DNA of 15,757 nucleotides, taken from positions 1 to 15,757 of the forward strand of contig CAYPJU010000109.1 of the NCBI GenBank assembly GCA_964411125.1, in the 5' to 3' direction. Both the position numbers and the translations under genes were made by a program. Source of the stretch: JBFIHF01 sp964411125. Lineage in GTDB: Bacteria > Myxococcota_A > Bradymonadia > Bradymonadales > Bradymonadaceae. Shown piece after piece: positions 1 to 8,459 of this stretch (its first letter is position 1; each line of letters starts with the position of its first letter). The notes beneath the pieces are model-generated. The model did not search any database. It was not told the origin of the DNA and saw nothing but the letters and a program-made list of their open reading frames with translations.

Positions 1-105
1 CTCGTTCTCGTTCTCGTTCTCGCTCTCGCTCTCGTTCTCGTTCTCGCTCTCGCTCTCGTCCGCGGTTTCGTTCTCGCTCTCGTCCGCGGTTTCGTTCTCG
101 CTCTC
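1..105 (-). repeat. Glu-Ser/Glu-Asn coding microsatellite with a 24-bp exact duplication
   Basis: On the minus strand the DNA is built of hexamers GAGAGC (Glu-Ser) and GAGAAC (Glu-Asn), so every length change by one unit keeps the frame. At 58-81 and 82-105 a 24-bp unit encoding Asp/Val-ESENETA-type sequence occurs twice, identical base for base. Bases 1-57 consist almost entirely of the hexamers and continue past the window edge. The codon phase is unbroken throughout, which argues that this is selected coding sequence rather than decayed DNA. Confidence 0.85.
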
Positions 106-690
106 GACCCCGTCCTCGATCTCGATCTCGTCCTCGCCCTCGGATTCGTCTTCGGAACTCTCCGCCAGCTCCTCCGGTTGCGACTCGTGCTCGGTTTCAG
201 GCGGCAGTTCGGGCTCGACCTCACCCCCGGCCTCCGACTGGAGCTCGGGCTCCGATTCGGATTTGGCCGCCTTCGCGAGGTTGAACTTCCCGCTGAGGAC
301 GTGCTGGCGGTGTCCGCCGGGTCGATTTTCGGGTTCGGATTCCGGCTCGTCGCTCGCGGAGCTCGGTGAGCCCGCCGCGTAGGAAACCTCGGACGCGCCG
401 ATGCCTACGAACGCATCGTCGACATCGAACAGATCTTCGAAGGCGTCTTCGAAGGGGCTCGCGACCGACTCGATCTGCGATTTGAGAGCCGAAGCCCACT
501 CAATCGTCGATTCGAGAGGGGCGCCCTGTTCGATCGCCGCGACGTGTCGAGGGAGGTCGTCGTCATCGAACTGGAGCGCTTTCAGTTCGCGCACCGCCTC
601 GAGGGCGCGATCGCGCTGCTCTGCTTCGAGATGTCGGATCAGCGCGTCGAAGCGGTCGATCAACTGGTTGTCGATGTCTTGAAACGCCAT
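1..690 (-). CDS. Hyperacidic low-complexity protein, unrecognised, 3' end cut by the window edge
   Basis: An open frame starts at ATG 690 and stays open for 230 codons to base 1, so the C-terminus is missing. I do not recognise a family. Residues 1-40 (MAFQDIDNQLIDRF, then LEAEQRDRALEAVRELKAL) look like an amphipathic or coiled-coil helix, and residues 41-95 are mixed acidic/hydrophobic with FEDAFEDLFDVDDAF. From about residue 110 the chain becomes low complexity. The last 60 visible residues contain 26 Glu and 5 Asp with no Lys or Arg, and end in alternating Glu-Ser/Glu-Asn. There is no signal peptide or membrane segment. The start lies 34 bases after the dnaK stop on the same strand, so it is probably the third gene of the J protein-dnaK operon. 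The ribosome-binding site is weak (GAGAG about 10 bases upstream). Frame continuity and operon position support a real gene; function is unknown. Confidence 0.72.
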   Translation of the reverse strand, partial: MAFQDIDNQLIDRFDALIRHLEAEQRDRALEAVRELKALQFDDDDLPRHVAAIEQGAPLESTIEWASALKSQIESVASPFEDAFEDLFDVDDAFVGIGASEVSYAAGSPSSASDEPESEPENRPGGHRQHVLSGKFNLAKAAKSESEPELQSEAGGEVEPELPPETEHESQPEELAESSEDESEGEDEIEIEDGVESENETADESENETADESESENENESESENENENE

Positions 691-724
691 GGTGGCGACT
701 CTCGTCTACGGCAAGGTGCTGCGC

Positions 725-2545
725 TCAAAAGATGCTGCTCTCCGCGACACCGCGAAGAGCTTGGAAGCTCCTCTGAAGCTCGTGGTTGGCGGCCACCAAC
801 CGGGTCAAGTCTCCACCTTCCAACGCCGAACGGGCATGGTCGACGGCGGAGCGGGCCGAAGAGCTCGCTTGCGCGTAGACGACCTCGTCGCCGACGGCGG
901 GCCCCTCCAGCAGCTTCTCGACTTCGCGGATCGTCCTGCGAATCTCCGCGCGCTGTTCCTCGACGTCTTCCCCTTCCTTCAACTGGACGAGATATCCTTC
1001 GTTCTCGGCGATCATCGCCTGGATCTCTTCCTCGCTGAGCCCGGACGTGGCGGTGACCTGGATCGACTGCTCCTTGCCGGTGTCCTGGTCGCGTGCCGAG
1101 ACACTCACGATACCGTCCGCGGAGATGTCGAAGGTGACGTCGACGGTGACCTCGCCTGCCTCGGCCGAGCGCAGGCCGCTGAGGACGAACTCACCCAGGA
1201 GCTCGTTCTCTTCGGCGCGCGAGGACTCTCCCTGCGCGACGACGATCTTGATCGAAGTCTGGTTCGCCCGAATCGTGGTGAACTCTTTGGTCTCGTGGGT
1301 GGGGATGGTCGTGTTCGCTTCGATGATCCTCTCGAACCCGCCTCCGTGGACCATGATGCCGAGCGAGTGAGGCGTGACGTCGAGCAGCAGGACGTCGTCG
1401 TTCTTCTCGACCAGCGCCGAGCCCTGAATCGCGGCGCCGATCGCGACGGCCTCGTCGGGATGAACGCTCTTGGCCGGGTCGCGTCCGAAGTACTCCTTCA
1501 CCGCGCTTTGAATGCGGGGCATTCGCGTCATGCCGCCGACCAGGATGACGTCGTCGATCTCGTCGACGTCGATCCCTGCCTCTTGCAACGTCGCCTTCGA
1601 AATCTTGATCGTACGTTGTACGAGGTCGGCGACCAGATCCTCGAACACCGGCCGCGTGAGAGTCGACTGCAAATGCAGCGCCTCTCCGCCGTCCTTGGTG
1701 TAGATGAAGGGGAGGCTGATCTCGGTCTCCTGCATCGTCGTCAGCTCGATCTTCGCCTTCTCGGCCGCGTCGCGCAGACGCTGCAGCGACATCTCGTCAC
1801 GACGAAGGTCCACCTCGTGCTCGCGGGCGAACTCGTAAGCGAGGTGTTCGATGATCCTCGCGTCGAAATCCTCACCCCCCAGGAACGTGTCGCCGGCAGT
1901 CGAGAGGACGTCGAAGACGCCGTCGTGAATCTCCAAGATCGAGATGTCGAAGGTACCGCCGCCGAGATCGTAGATGGCGACGGTGGAACTGACGTCGCGC
2001 CCGTAACCGTAAGCGAGCGCCGCCGAGGTCGGCTCGTTGATGATCCGCAGCACGTCGAGCCCGGCGATCCGCCCCGCATCCTTGGTCGCCTGCCGCTGCA
2101 GGTCGTTGAAGTAGGCCGGAACGGTGATGACCGCGGCGTCGACCGGTTCGCCGGTGTACTCCTCCGCGATGAGCTTCATCTCTTGCAGGATGATGCTGCT
2201 GATCTCGGGGAGGCTGTACTCCTTGTCGCGAAGATGGATCCGAACGTCTCCGCTCGGTCCACTCACGATCTCGTACGGGCATGTCTCCAGACAGTGCACG
2301 ACCGCTGCCGACCCCCACTTCCGTCCGATGAGACGCTTCGCTGCATAGACAGTGTGTCGAGCGTTGGTGATGGACTGCCGCTTCGCCATCTGACCGACGA
2401 GGCGTCGCCCGGATTCCGAGATGGCCACGATGCTGGGCGTCGTCTTGTATCCCCCCTTGTTCGGGATCACCTTGGGGACCCCTGCTTCGAGGATCGCGAC
2501 GCACGAGTTCGTCGTGCCGAGATCGATACCAATTACGCGCTGCAT
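725..2545 (-). CDS. dnaK: Hsp70 chaperone, DnaK family, with short C-terminal lid
   Basis: A 606-residue cytoplasmic Hsp70 that binds unfolded peptides in an ATP-driven cycle with a J protein and a nucleotide exchange factor. The ATPase domain is complete: IDLGTTNS at 7-14, the second phosphate motif DLGGGTFD at 193-200, the adenosine motif VGGMTRMP at 336-343, and the interdomain linker DVLLLDV at 384-390. The beta substrate-binding domain follows (NTTIPT at 411-416, VTFDISADGI at 470-479). The alpha lid begins near LSEEEI (503) and ends in AESSIF. At roughly 100 residues it is shorter than the about 130 of E. coli DnaK, and it lacks the disordered tail with the acidic EEV-type end. A strong Shine-Dalgarno sequence fixes ATG 2545. 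It lies 17 bases downstream of its J-protein partner. It is probably a DnaK paralogue rather than the only copy, but grpE and a classical dnaJ are not visible here to test that. Confidence 0.95.
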   Translation of the reverse strand: MQRVIGIDLGTTNSCVAILEAGVPKVIPNKGGYKTTPSIVAISESGRRLVGQMAKRQSITNARHTVYAAKRLIGRKWGSAAVVHCLETCPYEIVSGPSGDVRIHLRDKEYSLPEISSIILQEMKLIAEEYTGEPVDAAVITVPAYFNDLQRQATKDAGRIAGLDVLRIINEPTSAALAYGYGRDVSSTVAIYDLGGGTFDISILEIHDGVFDVLSTAGDTFLGGEDFDARIIEHLAYEFAREHEVDLRRDEMSLQRLRDAAEKAKIELTTMQETEISLPFIYTKDGGEALHLQSTLTRPVFEDLVADLVQRTIKISKATLQEAGIDVDEIDDVILVGGMTRMPRIQSAVKEYFGRDPAKSVHPDEAVAIGAAIQGSALVEKNDDVLLLDVTPHSLGIMVHGGGFERIIEANTTIPTHETKEFTTIRANQTSIKIVVAQGESSRAEENELLGEFVLSGLRSAEAGEVTVDVTFDISADGIVSVSARDQDTGKEQSIQVTATSGLSEEEIQAMIAENEGYLVQLKEGEDVEEQRAEIRRTIREVEKLLEGPAVGDEVVYAQASSSARSAVDHARSALEGGDLTRLVAANHELQRSFQALRGVAESSIF

Positions 2546-2550
2546 GTCGT

Positions 2551-2558
2551 CTCTCCTT
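2551..2558 (-). promoter_or_regulatory. Ribosome-binding site of dnaK
   Basis: The minus strand reads AAGGAGAG, then five bases, then ATG 2545. It sits entirely between the J-protein stop and the dnaK start and is the strongest Shine-Dalgarno sequence I noted in the window. It decides the dnaK start and predicts that DnaK is translated more strongly than its upstream partner. Confidence 0.85.
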
Positions 2559-2562
2559 TTGG

Positions 2563-3984
2563 TCAGCGCAACTGCGACCTGACCCGCTCAACATGAACCT
2601 TCACGGCGGCGTTGCCCGGTTCGAGCTCCGCTGCTTCTTCGAACGCATCGAGCGCTTCGACGAGCATACCGTTCTTTTCGTAAATCTGCCCGAGGACGAG
2701 CCTCGGTGAAACGTCGTCGATTTCGGAGCAGGCGGCCCTCGCGAGCTGTGCAGCTTCGTCGAGGCGCTGGTTGCTCCGCAACAACAGTTCGGCCGCCTTC
2801 ACCAGCGCGGCCGGATCGCGACGCAACGTCGCGACCTTTCGATACTCCTCGGCGGCACCCGCGAGGTCGCCCTGCTGCTCCAACTGCTGACCCCGGCGGG
2901 CGAGCATGTCGGCCGCCATGTTCCTCTTCCGTTCTTCTTCGCGCGATGCGACCTCTTCTTCGCGCCGCAATTCGGCGAGTGCACGATCGTATTCCTCGCG
3001 CTTCGACTGGTTCGAGAGCGTCTCCCACCCCCGCGTCACGAACTTGAAAATGTCCTCGACACGCTTCGCGAGCTCCGGGTGTTCCCCCCGGAAGAACTTG
3101 TCGGGATGGAACTTCTTCGAGAACGAGAAGTAGGTCTTCTTGATCGACCGTCGGTCCGCGTCGCTGTCGACCCCGAAGAGCTGATAGAAATCGACCTGAT
3201 CCAGATGGGCGTGGACGAACGAGATCTCCCGCAGGAGCTCCTCGTCGATGCCTGGGACCGCGAAGTCGTCGGGCGTCTGCCACTCGCCGAACGAAGAGGG
3301 AAAGCGCGGGAACGGTCCGTCGTCGGAGGCCGGTTGGTCCGGCCTCGACGGCGAACTTTCCGTCATCGGCTGCGAAGGCGGCGGCGCGCTCGGCTCCGCC
3401 TGGACCTGGGGCGCTGGGCGGCTCGGCGACGTCGTCGCTCGCTCGCCGTGGTGACGATCGGAGACCGGCGCCGGTTTGGAGGATCGAGCCGACGCGAGAG
3501 CTGCAGCGTGTGCTGGAGAGCCGGGCATGAAGAGATCGTCGTCATCGTCTTCGTCGTCGAACATCGAGCCGTCGAACGTCGCCGTCTTGGGCTCCGGCTC
3601 CGGTGATGGCCTCGATACCGGTCGCGCCGCTGGCTCAGGACGAGCAACCGCCGGCTCGGGACGAGCAGCCGCCGGACGCGCCGCAGGGCTCGGTGCCTGC
3701 GTCCCGGTGCCGCCTCCTACGACCTGCAAGAGCCCCAGGTCCAGCAGGCGGTCCACCATCTGGAGGGTCTTGTCCCGGCCGAGACCACTCGAGTTGCAAA
3801 GATCCCGGACCGTCACCTCTCCCGTCACACGGGAGACGAGGAACCAGTCCTCGGGCGAAGGCTGCGCGGACAGGTTTTTGTAGTCCACGTTCGGGGTGAC
3901 GGTGATGACCAGGTTCTCGTCGATCAATGCTTTAGACGCGAAGAAGAAGACGGTCGCTGATACGCGACGTTGTTCGACCCCCAA
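2563..3984 (-). CDS. J-domain co-chaperone with N-terminal winged-helix-like domain and C-terminal TPRs
   Basis: A 473-residue DnaJ-type protein, presumably the dedicated partner of the DnaK encoded 17 bases downstream. Residues 38-90 (LSAQPSPEDWFLVSRVTG onward) resemble the PATAN/winged-helix domain found in deltaproteobacterial regulatory proteins. Residues 91-245 are a Pro/Ala/Glu-rich disordered linker with an acidic stretch DDEDDDDD at 143-150. The J domain covers about 264-335 (VDFYQLFGV, then FHPDKF with HPD at 293-295). A charged helix leads to two or three TPR-like helix pairs at about 355-473 (GDLAGAAEEYRKVATL; ALDAFEEAAELEPGNAA). There is no zinc-finger or type I/II C-terminal domain, so this is a class C J protein. 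The start is uncertain: TTG 3984 is the first start after an in-frame stop but has no clear ribosome-binding site. TTG 3927 or GTG 3888 would remove a hydrophobic stretch that looks unlike coding sequence. The DnaK partnership is inferred from adjacency. Confidence 0.9.
   Translation of the reverse strand: MGVEQRRVSATVFFFASKALIDENLVITVTPNVDYKNLSAQPSPEDWFLVSRVTGEVTVRDLCNSSGLGRDKTLQMVDRLLDLGLLQVVGGGTGTQAPSPAARPAAARPEPAVARPEPAARPVSRPSPEPEPKTATFDGSMFDDEDDDDDLFMPGSPAHAAALASARSSKPAPVSDRHHGERATTSPSRPAPQVQAEPSAPPPSQPMTESSPSRPDQPASDDGPFPRFPSSFGEWQTPDDFAVPGIDEELLREISFVHAHLDQVDFYQLFGVDSDADRRSIKKTYFSFSKKFHPDKFFRGEHPELAKRVEDIFKFVTRGWETLSNQSKREEYDRALAELRREEEVASREEERKRNMAADMLARRGQQLEQQGDLAGAAEEYRKVATLRRDPAALVKAAELLLRSNQRLDEAAQLARAACSEIDDVSPRLVLGQIYEKNGMLVEALDAFEEAAELEPGNAAVKVHVERVRSQLR
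3628..3669 (-). repeat. 21-bp in-frame tandem duplication in the J-protein linker
   Basis: Two adjacent 21-bp units (3628-3648 and 3649-3669) differ at three positions. They encode VARPEPA and AARPEPA; two of the changes are synonymous and one exchanges Val for Ala. The repeat lies in the disordered Pro/Ala linker, where in-frame expansion is tolerated. Confidence 0.7.
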
Positions 3985-4112
3985 AACCCGCCAGCCCGGT
4001 CGCCCGTTCCTCGAGACGCTTCACGCGCCATGGTCGCGGCCGGTGGCACCGAAGGAGACCAGCAAAGTGATTGGTTTGACTACTCAGCAAAACTACTTCG
4101 CCCGTGCCACCA

Positions 4113-4142
4113 TTGACAAGCCCCAACGCGCGTCGTTCCAAT
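4113..4142 (+). promoter_or_regulatory. Possible sigma70-type promoter for hslV-hslU-argD
   Basis: A perfect TTGACA at 4113-4118 is followed after 18 bases by TCCAAT at 4137-4142 (four of six matches to the -10 consensus). The leader would be about 90 bases to hslV. The -10 is poor and the spacer one base longer than ideal. A competing -10 candidate, TACACT at 4207-4212, is nearer the gene but has no matching -35. No heat-shock sigma32 consensus or CIRCE element is visible in 3985-4238, the divergent region that must also hold the promoter of the J protein-dnaK operon. Confidence 0.3.
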
Positions 4143-4238
4143 CGGGGTGCAGCGTTCCGCGCCGCGAGCGTACCTCTTTGGAATACCCCTCCCCGTCTCG
4201 GGCCGTTACACTCGTGACAAAACCACGGATTCGAATCG

Positions 4239-4778
4239 ATGTTCCACGGAACCACAATTCTCAGTGTCCGACGCGGCCACCACGTCGTCGTCATCGGAGA
4301 TGGGCAGGTCACGTTCTCCGAATCCATCGTCCTGAAAGGAACCGCGCGCAAAGTGCGCCGCATCCACGACGGCCACGTCCTGTGCGGCTTTGCGGGCTCC
4401 ACAGCCGACGCCATGACGCTCTACGAGAAGCTCGAAGACAAGCTGAAGGCGTACAACGGCAACCTCACACGAGCCGCGGTGGAGCTCGCCAAAGAGTGGC
4501 GCACCGATCGGATGTTGCGCCGGCTGGAAGCGCTGCTCATCGCCGCGGACGCCGACATCACACTGCTCATCAGCGGCACGGGCGACGTCATCGAACCCGA
4601 GGAGGGGATCGCCGCCATCGGTAGCGGGGGCACCTACGCTCTCGCCGCAGCCCGCGCGCTCGCCCGCATGACCGACCTCTCGCCGCGCGAGGTCGCCGTC
4701 TCCGCCATGGAGATCGCCGCCGAAATCTGCGTCTACACCAACGATTCGTTCACCATCGAAGAGCTGAACGATGACTGA
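4239..4778 (+). CDS. hslV: ATP-dependent protease subunit HslV (ClpQ)
   Basis: The proteolytic subunit of the HslUV complex, a cytoplasmic dodecamer that degrades proteins fed by HslU. The 179-residue length is normal. The N-terminus MFHGTTILSV has a four-residue propeptide, so the catalytic N-terminal threonine would be Thr5 after removal of MFHG. Other family marks are GDGQVTF at 20-26, TARKVRR at 35-41 carrying the active-site basic region, GFAGSTADA at 50-58, ELAKEWRTDRMLR, IGSGG and the C-terminal ICVYTND. The spacing around SESIVLKG matches the ClpQ of Firmicutes rather than the one-residue-shorter E. coli form. It overlaps hslU by eight bases (ATGACTGA), implying translational coupling and matched stoichiometry. 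No Shine-Dalgarno sequence precedes the ATG; a 10-bp palindrome GATTCGAATC (4228-4237) lies there instead. Confidence 0.97.
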   Translation: MFHGTTILSVRRGHHVVVIGDGQVTFSESIVLKGTARKVRRIHDGHVLCGFAGSTADAMTLYEKLEDKLKAYNGNLTRAAVELAKEWRTDRMLRRLEALLIAADADITLLISGTGDVIEPEEGIAAIGSGGTYALAAARALARMTDLSPREVAVSAMEIAAEICVYTNDSFTIEELNDD

Positions 4779-6170
4779 ACACCACCAAAGAGACCTCACC
4801 CCCGTGCAGATCGTCGAGTTGCTCGACGACTACATCGTCGGCCAGTCGGACGCCAAGCGCGCCGTCGCGATCGCGCTGCGGAATCGATGGCGCAGGCAGC
4901 AGGTCGACGAAGACCTGCGCGACGAGATCACGCCCAAGAACATCATCATGATCGGCCCTACCGGCGTCGGAAAGACCGAGATCGCGCGGCGTCTCGCGCG
5001 CCTCGCGCGCGCGCCCTTCATAAAGGTCGAAGCCTCGAAGTTCACCGAGGTCGGCTACGTCGGCCGCGACGTCGAAAGCATGGTGCGCGACCTCCTCGAG
5101 ATCGGCATCAACCTCGTCAAAGGCGAACACGAAGAACGTGTCGCGCACCGGGCCCGCGACGCCGCCGAGGACCGCATTCTATCCAAGATCAAACCGCGCC
5201 GTGCCGAACGTGAGCCCCTCGACGGAAGCGCCGCGCACCAGAAGGTGTTCATCGCCGGAAGCGACGGGACTGTCGAGTCCTCCGAGGACGAACTCCCGAG
5301 CGCCGAGCAGTCGCTGCGCATGAGACTGCGAAACGGAGAGTTCGACGACGAGGTGGTCGACGTCGACGTCGCCGACACCTCCAACCCGATGCTCGGGGCG
5401 CTCTCCGGACAGCCCGGGATGGAAAGCGTCGATCTCGGCAGTGTCTTCGGAAACCTCTTCCCCACCCGAAAACGAAAGAAGCGCTTGAAGGTTCGAGACG
5501 CCCTTCGGCTCCTCGAGAAGGAAGAGGCCGAACGTCTCGTCGACATGGAGGCGATCGTCTCGGAAGCCCTCGTCCGCACGCAACAGTCCGGCATCATCTT
5601 CATCGACGAGCTCGACAAGGTCGCCGGCCCCGAATCGGGCCGCGTTGGACCTGACGTGTCGAGGCAGGGAGTCCAGCGCGACCTCCTCCCGATCGTCGAG
5701 GGATCCGCCGTGTCGACCAAACACGGCGTCGTCCACACCGACCACATTCTCTTCATCGCCGCCGGGGCATTCCACGTCTCCAAGCCCTCCGACCTGATCC
5801 CAGAGCTCCAGGGCCGCTTCCCGATTCGGGTCGAGCTCGACAGCCTCACGCAGGACGACTTCGAACGCATCCTGACAGAGCCGACCAATTCGCTGACGCG
5901 CCAGTACAGCGAATTGATGCGGACCGAGGGGCTGCAGATCGAGTTCGTCGACGGGTCGGTGGAGACGCTCGCCGAGATGGCGTTCCGCGTGAACGAGTCG
6001 CTGGAGAACATCGGCGCCCGCCGTCTCCACACGATCATGGAGAAGGTGTTCGAGGATCTTTCGTTCGATGCCCCCCAGATGGAGCCTGGCGTCGTTCGCA
6101 TCGATGCCGAATACGTGCGAAAACGTCTCGAAGGCATTCTGAAGGACCAGGACCTCAGCAGGTACATACT

Positions 6171-6174
<4 letters not shown>
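4771..6174 (+). CDS. hslU: ATP-dependent protease ATPase subunit HslU (ClpY)
   Basis: The AAA+ unfoldase of HslUV, a hexameric ring that recognises, unfolds and threads substrates into HslV. The 467 residues carry every expected element. These are the N-terminal LTPVQIVELLDDYIVGQ at 9-25, Walker A GPTGVGKT at 62-69, the pore loop GYVG at 95-98, and an intermediate (I) domain at about 110-245. Walker B IIFIDE follows at 275-280, then GRFPIRVEL with the arginine-finger region, and a C-terminus DLSRYIL. That conserved tail is the part that docks between HslV subunits and activates the protease. The I domain holds an acidic segment (FDDEVVDVDVAD) and a basic stretch RKRKKRLK before the second half of the ATPase. 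The start overlaps hslV by eight bases and the stop overlaps the argD start by four (ATGA). Confidence 0.97.
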
Positions 6175-7388
<1,214 letters not shown>

Positions 7389-7402
7389 TTCTCACCCACG
7401 GC

Positions 7403-7451
7403 GCGGCGACGGCGGTGCGACGCAGCCCCCCGCCGCTCAGTCCCCCTTTTT
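7403..7451. terminator. Weak candidate terminator between convergent argD and xerC
   Basis: GCGGCG at 7403-7408 can pair with CGCCGC at 7431-7436, or CGGCGG at 7410-7415 with CCGCCG at 7430-7435. On the plus strand a run of five T follows at 7447-7451, about ten bases beyond the stem and already inside the xerC reading frame. That spacing is too long for a textbook intrinsic terminator, and the minus strand has no T tract. Position between two stop codons is the main support. Confidence 0.2.
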
Positions 7452-8354
7452 CTTCGCCCGCGGATGCGCGGCGTCGTATGCGTCGGCCAGGCGGTCGATC
7501 GAGACGTGGGTGTACCGCTGCGTGGTCGACAGCGACGAATGTCCGAGAAGCTCCTGGATGCCGCGCAGATCGGCTCCCGAATCGAGCAGGTGCGTCGCGA
7601 ACGAGTGCCGCAGGCCGTGCGGCGTGATCGACGTGTCGAGCCCCGCCCGTATCAAGTGTTGCTTGAACAATCGCCGCATGCTCCGCGTCGTGAGGCGCCC
7701 TCCCCTGTAGTTCAAGAACATCGCGCCATCGGGCGTGTCGGGCGTCGCCAGCTCATGGCGAGACGTGAGCCAGCGACGTAGTGCAACCTTCCCCTTCTCG
7801 CCGATCGGGACCACGCGCTCCTTGTCGCCTTTCCCGATCGTCCGCACCCAGCCCTCGTCGAGGTCGACGTCGGCGAGGTCGAGCCCCGCGAGCTCGGAGA
7901 TGCGAAGCCCGCAGCCGTAGCCGAGCTCCCAGATCGCCATGTCGCGAAGCCCCAGCGCATCGTCGGGCGCAGCACCGTCCAGCAACCGAAAGACTTCGTC
8001 GACCGAGAAGTAGTTCTTGAGGGGTACCGAAACCTTCGGCGTCTTCAGGATCGCCGCGACGTTCGAATCGATGTGGCGCTTGCGGTGCATCCATTTCCAG
8101 AACGCACGGATCGCCGACACTTTCCGCGCCACCGTCGACGGGGCGCAGTCGTCGAAGATGGAGCTGACGAACCCGCGCAGGTGGTCGATCCGCACCCGGT
8201 CGGGGGCCGGGTCATCGAGACCGCGCTCCTCGCTGAGCCACGTGGAAAACTGCGCGAGGTCCGAAGCGTACGCCCGCTCCGTTTCGGCACTCGCGCCCCG
8301 CTCGGCGCGGAGAGAGCCTATGTAATCGTCGATCAATGAATCGAGTGTCGCCAT
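7437..8354 (-). CDS. xerC: Tyrosine recombinase XerC
   Basis: A site-specific recombinase that, with a XerD partner, resolves chromosome dimers at dif near cell division. From ATG 8354 the protein has 305 residues, close to the usual 300. The N-terminal SAM-like core-binding domain spans about 1-105 and the catalytic domain 112-300. All active-site residues are present: Arg151 in GLRISEL, Lys175 in IGKGDKER, His246 and Arg249 in HGLRHSFATHLL, His272 in LLGHSSLSTTQ and the nucleophile Tyr281 in RYTHV. The basic tail is AKKKGD. A GTG at 8375 would add seven residues, but the ATG gives the standard family N-terminus (MATLDSLIDDYIGSL). Neither start has a clear Shine-Dalgarno sequence. The gene is convergent with argD. 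XerC is preferred over XerD because of the hslVU neighbourhood, which is weak evidence; no dif site was found. Confidence 0.93.
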   Translation of the reverse strand: MATLDSLIDDYIGSLRAERGASAETERAYASDLAQFSTWLSEERGLDDPAPDRVRIDHLRGFVSSIFDDCAPSTVARKVSAIRAFWKWMHRKRHIDSNVAAILKTPKVSVPLKNYFSVDEVFRLLDGAAPDDALGLRDMAIWELGYGCGLRISELAGLDLADVDLDEGWVRTIGKGDKERVVPIGEKGKVALRRWLTSRHELATPDTPDGAMFLNYRGGRLTTRSMRRLFKQHLIRAGLDTSITPHGLRHSFATHLLDSGADLRGIQELLGHSSLSTTQRYTHVSIDRLADAYDAAHPRAKKKGD

Positions 8355-8459
8355 GTGACCGAGACTAGCGGCCACGCGGCGAGTCGCGAAATTTTAGATC
8401 CAACCTCCCGGCCGCGCGTTTGGAACTTCATCGAAGACACCCGAACCCACGGACACCTC

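Noticed and set aside
689..2596. A 635-codon open frame on the plus strand opposite dnaK
   Set aside because: It runs antisense through an unmistakable Hsp70 gene and its product has no recognisable motif. Long antisense frames are expected in high-GC coding DNA.
4042..4111. TGGCAC motifs on both strands considered as sigma54 promoters
   Set aside because: Neither copy has the required GC-containing -12 element at the correct distance.
8391..8396. Minus-strand TAAAAT as a -10 box for xerC
   Set aside because: It matches five of six bases and lies about 37 bases before the start, but no -35 hexamer is found at 16-19 bases upstream, so it was not listed as a feature.
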